This document shows positions 24,814 through 34,664 of a DNA stretch of 64,000 nt, piece after piece. Source of the DNA: Flavobacteriales bacterium. Its GTDB lineage: Bacteria > Bacteroidota > Bacteroidia > Flavobacteriales_F > PHOS-HE28. How positions within the stretch are numbered: the first letter of the stretch is position 1; each line of letters begins with the position of its first letter. The notes beneath the pieces were generated by a model. It made no database searches and was not told where the DNA came from. It was given only the letters and a program-made list of their open reading frames with translations. The translations under genes were made by a program, and so were the position numbers. The DNA lies in assembly GCA_026129465.1 (NCBI GenBank), contig JAHCIA010000001.1:1249964-1313963 (forward strand). The letters are read 5' to 3'.

Positions 24814-27215
24814 GGTTGGAAGGTGGTGGTCGGCATGCCCTGTTTCGAACCCTCCTCGGCACTGGAAAGGAACCGCACCTGGCGGTATACGCCTTCATGC
24901 CATTCCCCCAACAGATCGTCGTAGCGCGGGCTGCCCGGGTTGCCGCTGACACCACCGGGCAATTGGAACCATGCCTTCGGTGGCGACGAAAGTTCCACCA
25001 CGAAGCGCTGCGAGGGGCCATGGCCGCCACGCTGCGCGTTGATGGCCGTACCGCTGCCGTTCACGGGGATCAATTCCCTGCTGAACGGCGCGATCATGGC
25101 CAGGTGCGTGACGCGGGCATTGTTGTGGTCGCGCCAGAGCAAGGGTCCTTCCGCCACGCGTTTTTCAAGCATGCGGATGAAAGCCATGAAGACCACCTCG
25201 CGCGCATCCACGCCCAAGGCCTTCTCCACGCGATCGAGGAGTGTGCTGTCCGCCAGGATGCGGATGGTGTTGTAGGCCGTGGGCAGACCGATAGGATGAA
25301 CGGACAGATGGGCAAGTGGCGCCCACAAGCTGTCGCGCACACCATCGAACCACAGGTTGAAAAGCGTCGGCTCCTCACGGTCGTGCCGGCTGTCGCAGTC
25401 CCACTCGCGGAGCATGTGCAGCGTGGCCATGGCCATGCTGTCCATCGGCAGAGTGTCCAGCAAAGGCACCAGGGCTTGCAGGGCTTCAGCGGCTTTGAGG
25501 TCGAAGGCGCTCTGCTGCAGGTCCATCATGTCCTGCACATTGAACTGGCGAAGACTGTTCAGCGCAGCGTTGATGCTGCGGTTGCGGTAGTACTCCAGAT
25601 GGTCGTTGTGGAACCAGTAGGGATAGGCCTCGTCCACGCTGTGCTGGTTGGCACTGCTGACGAATCCGCGCGCGGGGTCCACCTGGACTGCGGTGTGTTC
25701 AAAGGGGATCCAACCCTGCCAGCGATGCGCGATATCGGCCCCATCGAGAATGAAGCGGCCCTGCTCCTTCCACTTGTTGGGGAAACGCCCCTGCACACGC
25801 ATGCTGATGGTCCCGTCCACCGTGGCGAAGGCCCAGTTCTGCGCCGGGGCGTGGAACCAGCGCATCGCTTCCACGTGGTCCGCGTGGCCGCGGACCCTGT
25901 TGTTCAGATAGAGCGCCCGTTGCGTCAGGTTCGCTTCATGCCCGGTCCAACGCAAGGCCAGCGCATGCCCCGAAGCCGGGTCGCCGCCGCCGGCTTCATG
26001 CACCACCGGGCCGTGCAGGGTGAGACGTACCGTATCGATGACGTCCGCTTCACCGCGCACCTTGATCGTTTCCACGCAGTGGTCCACCGGCAGCCATTCC
26101 CCGCCATGCAGATATTTCGATCGCTTCCCATCCTGCCAGGTGATGCGGTACCAGTCCCTGGTGTCGCGCGGCGCGTTGGTCACGCCCCAGGCCGCATGCT
26201 CGTTGTGGCCGATGATGACCCCGCAGGCCCCCGGTATGGTGAAGCCGAAGACCTTGTGCTCCGGCGTCGAAAGTTGGATCGGCATCCAGATGGGCGGAAA
26301 ATTCAAGCCCAGATGTGTGTCGTTCGCCAGCAGCGGATGTCCGTTGACGCTGCGGCTCCCATGAACCGCCCAGTTGTTGCTGCCATTGGCCGGATCGCTG
26401 CGGTGCGCATCGGTGGCGTAGCCGTAGAGTGGATCGTAGTCCGGCGGCGGGGCCATGGTTTCCGGGATGAAGGGCCACACGGAGTCCGTGGGCACCGTGG
26501 GCACCACCCCCGGCGGGCGTGATGGGAACAGCAACTCGAAGAGGTCCCTGCCGAGGGCGGCGAGTGCGTGGGTGTTCTCCGCGTCGCGGTCCCAGCCGCT
26601 GAGGTTGTCGATCATGTATTGCTGCACCAGCGCCGAACGCAGCGGGGACCAGGGCTCAGGCCGGTAGGACAGCAACTTGTACTCCACCGGCAGATCCCGG
26701 TAGCGCAGGGTGGCCAGATACTGGTTGTATCCATCGGCATAGGCGCGCAGCAAGGGTTCCATGCCCCCTTCGTCCAACAAGGGGTCGATGCTGGCCTGGG
26801 CGCCTGTGAGCATGCCTTTGCGTCGCTTGTCGCGATCGAACTCCAAGGCCCGCGCACCCACGATATCGCTGATGCGCCCAGCCGCGGCACGTGCCACGAA
26901 ATCGAGCTGCCACAGCCGCAGCATGGCCATCACATGGCCCTGTGCGCGGTAGAGGTCCGTGTCGTTGGCGGCGAAGAGATGTGGCACGCCACTCTCGTCC
27001 CACGCCACTTCCACCGGCGCGGAAAGGCCCTGGAGTCCTATCGTCCGCGGGGGCCTCGCGTCCAAGGGATCCGCATTGCGCCAGAAACCTTCCTGCGGGG
27101 AAAGGAAGCGGCCCAGCGGCGGCAGCGGGTTCTCGCCCACCACCAAACGCACGTTCAGCAGGCAGTTGAGGCTTACCAGGACAAGCAGCAGGAAGGCCGT
27201 CAGAAGTTGTCGCAT
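24810..27215 (-). CDS. Penicillin acylase family amidase (801 aa)
   Basis: An Ntn-hydrolase exported by an N-terminal hydrophobic segment. The precursor is self-cleaved to expose a catalytic Ser; the site here is S279 in ANGSNNWAVHG, the family signature. Upstream is the alpha-chain region with LYRAQGHVMAMLRLWQLD. Later conserved features include LLANDTHLGL and the GACGVIIGHNEHAAWGVTN segment. Members hydrolyse penicillins, acyl-homoserine lactones or other N-acyl compounds; the substrate is not evident. The gene lies 64 bp after the beta-CASP gene and overlaps the next small membrane gene. Confidence 0.88.
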   Translation of the reverse strand: MRQLLTAFLLLVLVSLNCLLNVRLVVGENPLPPLGRFLSPQEGFWRNADPLDARPPRTIGLQGLSAPVEVAWDESGVPHLFAANDTDLYRAQGHVMAMLRLWQLDFVARAAAGRISDIVGARALEFDRDKRRKGMLTGAQASIDPLLDEGGMEPLLRAYADGYNQYLATLRYRDLPVEYKLLSYRPEPWSPLRSALVQQYMIDNLSGWDRDAENTHALAALGRDLFELLFPSRPPGVVPTVPTDSVWPFIPETMAPPPDYDPLYGYATDAHRSDPANGSNNWAVHGSRSVNGHPLLANDTHLGLNFPPIWMPIQLSTPEHKVFGFTIPGACGVIIGHNEHAAWGVTNAPRDTRDWYRITWQDGKRSKYLHGGEWLPVDHCVETIKVRGEADVIDTVRLTLHGPVVHEAGGGDPASGHALALRWTGHEANLTQRALYLNNRVRGHADHVEAMRWFHAPAQNWAFATVDGTISMRVQGRFPNKWKEQGRFILDGADIAHRWQGWIPFEHTAVQVDPARGFVSSANQHSVDEAYPYWFHNDHLEYYRNRSINAALNSLRQFNVQDMMDLQQSAFDLKAAEALQALVPLLDTLPMDSMAMATLHMLREWDCDSRHDREEPTLFNLWFDGVRDSLWAPLAHLSVHPIGLPTAYNTIRILADSTLLDRVEKALGVDAREVVFMAFIRMLEKRVAEGPLLWRDHNNARVTHLAMIAPFSRELIPVNGSGTAINAQRGGHGPSQRFVVELSSPPKAWFQLPGGVSGNPGSPRYDDLLGEWHEGVYRQVRFLSSAEEGSKQGMPTTTFQP

Positions 27216-27279
27216 GGGGTCCGGTCGTCCAGCCGCAGGGATCGGTGCGCCGCCAATATCGGCATCGGGCGCGTTCCTT

Positions 27280-28713
27280 TCAAAGGAAGAAGCGTTGGGC
27301 CCGGCGCGGCACCACCGTGTCCGTGAAGCCCGCCCGCACCACTTGTTCCTGGAAGGCGCCCAGGGCCTTCTGGTGTCCGTGGACCAGGAAGAACTTCCGC
27401 ACTTCTGCGGCGTTCTGGCAGGCGAGATAGCGCAGCAATTCGCCACGGTCGGCGTGGGCACTGTAAAAGTCCATGCGCAGCACCTCGGCGCGCACAGGCA
27501 CCTCCTCGCCGAAGATGCGCACTGTGCGCGCACCGGCCAGCAATTCATGGCCCAGCGTACCGGGCGCGCAAAAACCAACGGCGAGCAAGGCATTGGCGGG
27601 ATCGGGCAGGGCGTGCAGCAGGTGGTGGCGCACCCGGCCGGCCTCCATCATGCCACTGGCGCTGACGACGATGCAGGGTTCACGCAGCGTATTGAGTCGC
27701 TTGCTGCCTTCGGCATCGCGTACGAAGGTGACCCCGGGGAAGGAGAAGAGGTCGGGGTCGTGATGCAACTCCTCGCGCACCTCATTGCGGAAGAGTTTCT
27801 CATATCGGCGCACGATCTCCGTGGCGCCAATGGCCAGGGGGCTGTCCACGTAGACCGGGATCCTGGGCAACCGGCCGGCGTTGCTCAACGCGTTCAGGGT
27901 GTAGAGGATCTCCTGGGTCTTGCCGATGCTGAACGCCGGGATGATGAGGCGCGCACTGCGCTCTACACAGACCTCCCGCACATGGCGCAGCAGTTCCTCC
28001 TCCGCCTCGGCGATGGGCGCATGGTCGCGGTCGCCGTAGGTGCCTTCACAGATGATCGCATCGGCTTGCGGGAAGGGCACCGGTGGTGGCAGCAGTCTGT
28101 CCACATAGCGGCCCACGTCGCCGGTGAAGGCGAGCCGCACCATGCGGTCACCATCATCGAGGTGGAGATGCACGGCCGCACTGCCGAGGATGTGGCCCGT
28201 ATCGGTGAAGGTGAGCGCTACGCCCGGGAGGATGTCGAGCCGCTCACCGTATTCCATGGTCTGGAAACGCGCCATGGCGGGGGGCACATCGTCCACGGTG
28301 TAGAGCGGCTCACCGCCCTCCACGCTGCGGCCCTGGCGATGCGCGCGCTTGCGCTCATAACCGGCATCATACTCCTGTATCCGGGCGCTGTCCTCCAGCA
28401 TGATGGCGCAGAGGTCGCGCGTGGCGGGGGTGCTCCAGATGCTTCCGCGAAAACCCTCCTTCACCAGGCGGGGCACCAGACCACTGTGGTCGATGTGCGC
28501 ATGGCTGAGGACGAGCGCATCGATCGATTCGGGGTCGAAGCCGAACCGGCGGTTGCGGTCCTTGCCGCTGCCATCGGCCAACGCTTCGCCTTGGAACATG
28601 CCACAATCCAACAACAGCCGTGCGATGCTGCCATCCTTTCGCTCGATCTCCAACAAGTGCTTGCTGCCTGTGACCGTGCCGGCCGCGCCGTGGAAGGTGA
28701 TGGAGATGGGCAT
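27280..28713 (-). CDS. Beta-CASP metallo-beta-lactamase nuclease (477 aa)
   Basis: A probable RNA-processing nuclease of the CPSF73/YSH1-like bacterial family. The zinc motif HAHIDH is at residues 71-76, followed by the expected metal-binding Asp (FTGDVGR). The beta-CASP part has CEGTYGDR and SGMMEAGRV, and a C-terminal RMMBL-like segment (MDFYSAHADR, FLVHGHQKALGAF) is present. The ATG at 28713 gives MPISITFHGAAGTVTGS, the usual N terminus. Predicted substrate is single-stranded RNA. It leads an operon with the acylase. Confidence 0.88.
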   Translation of the reverse strand: MPISITFHGAAGTVTGSKHLLEIERKDGSIARLLLDCGMFQGEALADGSGKDRNRRFGFDPESIDALVLSHAHIDHSGLVPRLVKEGFRGSIWSTPATRDLCAIMLEDSARIQEYDAGYERKRAHRQGRSVEGGEPLYTVDDVPPAMARFQTMEYGERLDILPGVALTFTDTGHILGSAAVHLHLDDGDRMVRLAFTGDVGRYVDRLLPPPVPFPQADAIICEGTYGDRDHAPIAEAEEELLRHVREVCVERSARLIIPAFSIGKTQEILYTLNALSNAGRLPRIPVYVDSPLAIGATEIVRRYEKLFRNEVREELHHDPDLFSFPGVTFVRDAEGSKRLNTLREPCIVVSASGMMEAGRVRHHLLHALPDPANALLAVGFCAPGTLGHELLAGARTVRIFGEEVPVRAEVLRMDFYSAHADRGELLRYLACQNAAEVRKFFLVHGHQKALGAFQEQVVRAGFTDTVVPRRAQRFFL

Positions 28714-28850
28714 GGCCGGGATGGATCGGACAGGATGCGTTGAACGATGGCAAAGTTGCAACAGCAACTCCGAGGTCGATGCGACAAAGGCCCGGAAGCC
28801 CCAAGCTGGGTGCGGAACCAATTCGGCGCCTTCCCGTTCAAAGCCGCGCC

Positions 28851-29873
28851 ATGACAGGAACCTGGAAGACTTGCGGGGCTCGGGGGTTGTTCCATTCCAT
28901 TACCCGGACCATCGCTGCCCTGGCGATGACGCTCGCCTATATCGATGCCTCCGCCGTGACCTGCACCACCATCAGCAACGGAGCTTGGAACCAAGCTGCC
29001 AGATGGAGTTGTGGACGTGCCCCGGTGGCCGGCGACACCCTGATCATACAGGCCGGACACATCATCACCGTCACCGGCAACCATGTGTACAACGGCGCGC
29101 CCATCTTCCTCATCATCCATGGCACGCTCCAATTCAGCGGCACGGGTTCCAAACTCACCTTTTCCTGTGGCTCCTTCGTGCTGGTGCAGGCCGGTGGTGC
29201 CGTGCTGCCCGATCCCAACGCATCGGGCAACAGTGAGACCATCAGGATCTGCAACACCACGTACTGGAGCACCAACAATGGTGCAACGTATGGACCGGTG
29301 GCCTGGCCTTATGATGTGCTGCCCGTGGAACTGATCGCCTTTACCGGATCATCCAGCGGTGACGGGGTGGACCTGCACTGGTCCACCGCCTCGGAGAGCG
29401 GGTCGCAACGCTTCCTGGTGCAGCGCAGCACGGACCTGCTGGACCGCACAACGGTGTCGGCACAAGCGGCCATGGGCCACAGCATGACCGTGACGCACTA
29501 CCAGGCGACCGACCGGCCCGCGCACGGTGGAGTTCTCTATTACCACCTGGTGGAAGAGGACGAGGACGGCACCCCGCACGATCTGCGTGTGGTGGCCGTG
29601 GACCATACATCGGATCCGACCATGCGCTGTTGGCCCAACCCCATCGCCCGGGGCCAGGAACTGACGATCCAGCATGCCGCGGTGAAAGGAGCCGCACAAC
29701 TCGAATGGTGGTCCGACGAAGGCAGGATGCGCCCCTTGGACATCACGCCCGGGCCAGGCTACTCCCAGCTGGCGCCTTCACAAATGCCGATCGTGCCGGG
29801 TATCCAATGGATCGTGCTGCGGCACGGCGGCAAGCCCATCGGGCAATGCCGCCTGGTGGTCGAGGACCGCTGA
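28851..29873 (+). CDS. Secreted protein with cell-surface sorting features (340 aa)
   Basis: An N-terminal signal of about 35 residues ends before a Cys-containing beta-rich segment (TISNGAWNQAARWSCGRAPVAG, PIFLIIHGTLQF) resembling G8/right-handed-helix lead-in strands common in Bacteroidota surface proteins. Residues 150-250 contain DGVDLHWSTASESGSQRFLVQRS, a motif typical of proteins with T9SS sorting. The C-terminal WPNPIARGQELTI is a type A sorting-domain motif. Its own function is unknown. It begins a run of exported proteins. Confidence 0.7.
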   Translation: MTGTWKTCGARGLFHSITRTIAALAMTLAYIDASAVTCTTISNGAWNQAARWSCGRAPVAGDTLIIQAGHIITVTGNHVYNGAPIFLIIHGTLQFSGTGSKLTFSCGSFVLVQAGGAVLPDPNASGNSETIRICNTTYWSTNNGATYGPVAWPYDVLPVELIAFTGSSSGDGVDLHWSTASESGSQRFLVQRSTDLLDRTTVSAQAAMGHSMTVTHYQATDRPAHGGVLYYHLVEEDEDGTPHDLRVVAVDHTSDPTMRCWPNPIARGQELTIQHAAVKGAAQLEWWSDEGRMRPLDITPGPGYSQLAPSQMPIVPGIQWIVLRHGGKPIGQCRLVVEDR

Positions 29874-29945
29874 GCCGGTCCCTGCGCATGATCCGAATGG
29901 CCCGCTATCTTGGCGGCCATCCAACCATTTACCCGGCCGCATCCC

Positions 29946-32873
29946 ATGTCGCGTTGCGCTTTCCCACCACGGCTGTCGGCCTTGGTCGTGGCGGTCCTGC
30001 TGTTGAACCTGCACCTCGCGGCCCAGCAATACATGCTGCGCGGCACGGTGGTGGACGGCATCACCGGCGAGACGCTCATCGGCGCGGCCGTGGTGCTGAA
30101 GGGAACGACCACCGGCGGGGTCACCGATGTCAACGGGCGTTTCGAGATCGGGGTGAATGAACTGCCCCCGTACACCCTGGAGGTGAGCTACCTGGGCTAC
30201 CTCACGCAGACCATCGAGGTGAAGAGCCTGGACCAGAACCTGCGCTTCAAGCTGAGCACCGACCAGGTGTTGCTGAAGGAGGCCGAGGTGATCGGCAGCC
30301 GCATCAGCGAGAAGCAGAAACAGGCCCCACTGACCGTGGAGAGCATGGATGTGATCGCCATCCGCGAAGCGGCCAGCGGCGATTTCTACGAAAGCCTGGG
30401 CACGCTGAAGGGCGTGGACATGGTGGCGGCCAGCTTCGGCTTCAAGGTGATCAACACGCGCGGTTTCAACAGCACCAGCCCCGTGCGCAGCCTGCAACTG
30501 ATCGATGGTGTGGACAACCAGAGCCCCGGCCTGAACTTCTCGCTGGGCAATTTCCTGGGCGCCTCCGACCTGGACGTGATGAAGGTGGACGTGATCGCCG
30601 GGGCCAGCACCGCCTACTTCGGACCGGGCGCCTTCAATGGCGTGGTGAACATGACCACCAAGAGCCCCTGGGCCTTCCCCGGCCTTTCAGTCAGCGCCAA
30701 AGGCGGCCAGCGCGACATGCTGGAGGGGGCTGTGCGCTGGGCGCAGGTGCTCAAAGGCAAGGATGGCCAGGAGCGCTTCGCCTACAAACTGAACCTCTTC
30801 GCCCTGCGCGCCGAGGACTGGTACGCCGAGAACTATGACCCCACGAGCAACTCCCCCACCGGACGCCTCAACCCCGGGCGTTTCGATGCGGTGAACATCT
30901 ACGGCGACGAACTGACCGAGGTGAACAGTGACTTCACGCGCAACTTCTTCGACCGCCGCAGCTATCCCGGTCTGGGTCTCTTCGTGCGACCCGGTTACCG
31001 GGAGACCGACCTGGTGGACTATGGCACCGACAATCTGAAGGCGGGCGCATCGCTGCACTACAAGCTGACCGACAGTGTGGAGGTGATCGCCGCGAGCAAC
31101 TACAGCCGGGGCAGCACGGTATATCAGGGCGAGAACCGATACCGCCTGAAGGACATCCAATTCTGGCAACAGCGGCTGGAGATCCGCCGCGAGGGCAGGT
31201 GGTTCCTGCGCGGCTACCTCACCGGCGAGGACGCGGGCCGCACGTACGACATCTTCACCACCGGCGTGCGCATGCAGGAGGCCGCCGGGCCCACGCGTGA
31301 ATGGAACATCCGCTACTTCACCCTGTGGGACTTCTGGGTGCGCCCCACCCTGCTGCCCCAGATCCCCGGGTGGCTAACCACCAGCCAGGCCGGGGCACAA
31401 GGGATCAACTCGGAGGAACTCTATGACGCATGGCTCACCAACTTCATCAACAACAACCAGGAGACCTTCGCGAACATCCACCAGATGGTGGCCGACTCGG
31501 TGAACAGCGTTGACAACCTGCAGCTGGACCCGGCCTACGTGGTGGGCACCCAGCGCTTCGACGACAAGCTGGAGGAGATCACCAGCAAGCGCTTCACCGA
31601 GGGCGGCTCACTCTTCTTCGACCGGTCGCAGCTGGCGCATGCCATGGGCGAATACCGTTTCAAGCCCGGCGGTGAGCAGGACACCGTGGCCCGCATGGAG
31701 GTGGCGGTGGGCGGCAACTTCCGGCAATACATGCCCAACAGCGCGGGTACCATCTTCCGCGACACCGGCGACGTGCGCATCCGCAACAGCGAGTTCGGCA
31801 TCTACACCGGCGTGGAGCGCAGCTTCATGGAGAACAAGCTGCGCGGCACCGTGACGATGCGCATGGACAAGAACCAGAATTTCAAGGCACTGTTCAGCCC
31901 CGCGGCAACGCTGGTGTATGTGCCCAACGCCGATCGCACTTTCCGCGTGAGCTTCAGCAGCGCCGTGCGCAACCCCACCCTGGCGGACCAATACCTCTAT
32001 TACAATGTGGGCCGCGCCATCCTGCTGGGGAACGTGGATGGCCAGTTCGAGGAGGGGCGTGACAGCCTGATCACCATCGCCAGCTTCAACGCCTACCGAT
32101 CGGCCACCAACCTGGTCACCGGCAGGTCCCTGCTGGAATACTTCAACGTGGACCGCCTGCGGCCCGAGCAGGTGAAGACCATCGAGGCAGGCTACCGGGG
32201 CACGCACTTCGAGAAATTCTACGTGGACCTGGGCGCCTACAGCAGCTGGTACACCGACTTCATCGGCTACCTGATCGGCATCAGCGCCAACATCGACCCC
32301 ATCACGGGATTCCCTGTGGGCGGTCTCCAGGCCTACCGCCTGGCCGCGAACGCCACGGACATGGTGCGGACCCAGGGCGCCAATGCGGGGGTGAACTACT
32401 ACCGCCAGCGGATGACCTACGCGGTGAACTACAGCTACAACCAGCTGGTGAGCGGTGAGGACGACCCGATCATCCCCGCCTTCAACACCCCCCGGAACAA
32501 GTTCAATGTGAGCATCGTCGGACACGATATGAAGGTGCCCTTCAGCGGCAAGCCCAACCTGGGCTGGGGCGTGACGCACCGCTACATCGAGGGTTTCGTC
32601 TTCGAGGGCTCGCCACAGTTCACCGGGCGCATTCCCAGCTACGACATGGTGGACGCGCAGGTGAACGTGAAGTTCCCCGAGCGGCACCTGATGGTGAAGG
32701 TGGGCTGCAGCAACCTCTTCGGCCTGGTGCCCTTGTTCGACCGCCGTGTGCCGGATGGTGAGCGCTTGGAACGGGCCTGGAACAACAACGTGTTGATGGT
32801 CTATGGCGGACCCTACATCGGCCGCCTGGGTTACGTCCAGGTCATCTACGAATTAGACAAGCGAGCACGCTGA
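29946..32873 (+). CDS. TonB-dependent outer-membrane receptor (975 aa)
   Basis: Signal peptide, then a carboxypeptidase-D regulatory-like domain (LRGTVVDGITGETLIGAAVV...GRFEIG, about residues 30-105), then a plug domain (about 120-240; TRGFNSTSPVRSLQLIDGVD, GASTAYFGPGAFNGVVNMTT) and a long beta-barrel ending RLGYVQVIYELDKRAR. This is the standard Bacteroidota outer-membrane transporter layout, powered by TonB/ExbBD. The ligand is unknown, and no SusD partner follows; instead come two T9SS-sorted esterase-fold proteins 31 bp downstream. Confidence 0.9.
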   Translation: MSRCAFPPRLSALVVAVLLLNLHLAAQQYMLRGTVVDGITGETLIGAAVVLKGTTTGGVTDVNGRFEIGVNELPPYTLEVSYLGYLTQTIEVKSLDQNLRFKLSTDQVLLKEAEVIGSRISEKQKQAPLTVESMDVIAIREAASGDFYESLGTLKGVDMVAASFGFKVINTRGFNSTSPVRSLQLIDGVDNQSPGLNFSLGNFLGASDLDVMKVDVIAGASTAYFGPGAFNGVVNMTTKSPWAFPGLSVSAKGGQRDMLEGAVRWAQVLKGKDGQERFAYKLNLFALRAEDWYAENYDPTSNSPTGRLNPGRFDAVNIYGDELTEVNSDFTRNFFDRRSYPGLGLFVRPGYRETDLVDYGTDNLKAGASLHYKLTDSVEVIAASNYSRGSTVYQGENRYRLKDIQFWQQRLEIRREGRWFLRGYLTGEDAGRTYDIFTTGVRMQEAAGPTREWNIRYFTLWDFWVRPTLLPQIPGWLTTSQAGAQGINSEELYDAWLTNFINNNQETFANIHQMVADSVNSVDNLQLDPAYVVGTQRFDDKLEEITSKRFTEGGSLFFDRSQLAHAMGEYRFKPGGEQDTVARMEVAVGGNFRQYMPNSAGTIFRDTGDVRIRNSEFGIYTGVERSFMENKLRGTVTMRMDKNQNFKALFSPAATLVYVPNADRTFRVSFSSAVRNPTLADQYLYYNVGRAILLGNVDGQFEEGRDSLITIASFNAYRSATNLVTGRSLLEYFNVDRLRPEQVKTIEAGYRGTHFEKFYVDLGAYSSWYTDFIGYLIGISANIDPITGFPVGGLQAYRLAANATDMVRTQGANAGVNYYRQRMTYAVNYSYNQLVSGEDDPIIPAFNTPRNKFNVSIVGHDMKVPFSGKPNLGWGVTHRYIEGFVFEGSPQFTGRIPSYDMVDAQVNVKFPERHLMVKVGCSNLFGLVPLFDRRVPDGERLERAWNNNVLMVYGGPYIGRLGYVQVIYELDKRAR

Positions 32874-32904
32874 TTACCTTTATCGGCACAAACCCATTTC
32901 GATC

Positions 32905-34578
32905 ATGAAACGAACCCTACGCGCCCTTCTGGGTATCGCCCTTGTGGCCGTGGCGGCCAACGCCCCCGCCCAGCGATACCTCACCGAGGTGTTCACCAAT
33001 GCCCAGATCACGGTGACACCGGACATCCCCTATGGGGTGAACATCGATTTCCTCACTTCCACGCTGACCGATCAGCAGCAGGTGCTGGCCAACGCCATTG
33101 AACTGCAGGGCCTGGTGACCCAGGGCCAGCCCATACCCCCGGCCTACTTCGACCCCACCAACCCCAGTACGGCCCTGAAGGTGACCACGGTCCGCTTCGA
33201 CCTCTACCAGCCGGACCAGAGCATCGACACCGAAACGAAACGCCCATTGGTGGTCTACCTGCACACGGGCAACGCGCTGCCGCCGCCCTTCAACGGCAGC
33301 CCCAATGGCCGCCGTACGGACAGCACCGCCGTGGAGGTCTGCAAGCGCATGGCCCGCCGCGGCTACGTGGCCGCCAGCGTGAGCTACCGCCTGGGCTGGA
33401 ACCCGCTGGCCCCCACCGAGGAGGAGCGCCGCGCGCAATTGCTGAACGCCATCTACCGTGCGCTGCATGACACGCGCCACTTCATCCGCACCATGAAGGA
33501 GAGCGCCGAGGCTGGTGGCGAGAACCAATACAACATCTGCGGAGACCGGATCATCGTGCTCGGGGAAGGTACCGGCGGCTATATCGCTTTGGCCCATGCC
33601 ACGCTGGACAAGCCCGCCGAACTGTTCATTGAAAAGTTCCGCCCCAATCCTTTCGATCCCACGGTGAGCTATGTGGATACGAACCTCGTGGGCAACCTGT
33701 CCGGATTCGGCGGCCTGCTCAACCTGTACCGGCCCAACGGCTACGACCACAAGTCGCATTTCACCGCCAACATGGGCGGGGCACTGGCCGACACCAGCTG
33801 GCTGGAACCAGGTGACGGTCCCATGGTATGCTTCCACACCGTGTTCGATCCCTTCGCGCCATTTACTGAAGGCATCGTGATCGTGCCCACCACCGGTGGC
33901 CCCGTGGTGGATGTGCAGGGTCCGAACCTGTTCCTGCAACTGGCGAACCAGTACAACAGCAACATGAGCTTCTCGGAGTTCCCCAGCGCCGACCCATACA
34001 CGATCGCGGCCCGCAGCCGCTATGGCAACACCTACGACGGCGTGACGGTGAACACCGGTGTGGAGGGACTCAACGCGTTCCTGCGACCGCGCTGGCCCGC
34101 ACCTGCCGGCGATGAGGCCAGCCCCTGGCAATTCTGGGACCCCAACCATCCGCTGGCGCTCGCCGAAGTTGCGCCCGGGATCACCGCCCACATGGCCTCG
34201 ATGGCGAGCAACCCGGACATGAGCCCACAGAAGGCCCGCGCCTACATCGACACCGTCATGGGCTACCTGAATCCGCGCATCTATGCCGCCCTGAGTTTCG
34301 ACGCGCCCTGCCTGTGGGTGGGCCAGGAGGAGGAGACCGCGCAGGCCCATGAGGTGAGCGTGTTCCCGAACCCGGCCAATGACCGCGTGTTCATGGTAAG
34401 CAAGCATGCCGGCATCCGCGCCTATGAGGTGTTCGATGTGAACGGCCGCCTGCAGCGCACCGCCACTGTGAACAGCGACCGCGTGGTGATGGAGCGCCAG
34501 GGCTTGCAGCCCGGCGTGTACATCATCAAGCTGCATTTCGCTGATGGTGAACTCGTGCGCCGGGTGGTGCTCGAGTGA
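32905..34578 (+). CDS. T9SS-sorted esterase-fold protein, nucleophile lost (557 aa)
   Basis: Signal peptide ending PAQ, a 120-residue N-terminal part, then an alpha/beta-hydrolase-like core. The core has strand RPLVVYLHTGN and a nucleophile elbow, VLGEGTGG, in which the Ser of the usual G-x-S-x-G is Gly. A probable acid follows in CFHTVFDPFAPF. The C-terminal 80 residues are a type A sorting domain (VFPNPANDRVFMVS, GLQPGVYIIKLH, VRRVVLE). The fold is kept but the catalytic serine is absent, so it may be a binding protein and not an enzyme. A paralogue is adjacent. Confidence 0.75.
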   Translation: MKRTLRALLGIALVAVAANAPAQRYLTEVFTNAQITVTPDIPYGVNIDFLTSTLTDQQQVLANAIELQGLVTQGQPIPPAYFDPTNPSTALKVTTVRFDLYQPDQSIDTETKRPLVVYLHTGNALPPPFNGSPNGRRTDSTAVEVCKRMARRGYVAASVSYRLGWNPLAPTEEERRAQLLNAIYRALHDTRHFIRTMKESAEAGGENQYNICGDRIIVLGEGTGGYIALAHATLDKPAELFIEKFRPNPFDPTVSYVDTNLVGNLSGFGGLLNLYRPNGYDHKSHFTANMGGALADTSWLEPGDGPMVCFHTVFDPFAPFTEGIVIVPTTGGPVVDVQGPNLFLQLANQYNSNMSFSEFPSADPYTIAARSRYGNTYDGVTVNTGVEGLNAFLRPRWPAPAGDEASPWQFWDPNHPLALAEVAPGITAHMASMASNPDMSPQKARAYIDTVMGYLNPRIYAALSFDAPCLWVGQEEETAQAHEVSVFPNPANDRVFMVSKHAGIRAYEVFDVNGRLQRTATVNSDRVVMERQGLQPGVYIIKLHFADGELVRRVVLE

Positions 34579-34602
34579 CCCACGACCGTCCTGACCTTCT
34601 CG

Positions 34603-34628
34603 AAAGGGCCGCCGCTTGGCGGCCCTTT
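34603..34628 (+). terminator. Hairpin terminator between paralogues
   Basis: A perfect 11-bp stem (AAAGGGCCGCC / GGCGGCCCTTT) with a 4-nt loop and a CCTTGTT tail separates the two esterase-fold genes, so they are not a simple two-gene operon. Confidence 0.75.
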
Positions 34629-34664
34629 CCTTGTTACATCCGGTCAGGTACGGCCCTATCTTCG

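Noticed and set aside
24816-26522. 568-codon plus-strand frame opposite the penicillin acylase gene
   Set aside because: Antisense shadow of a gene with an intact catalytic motif.
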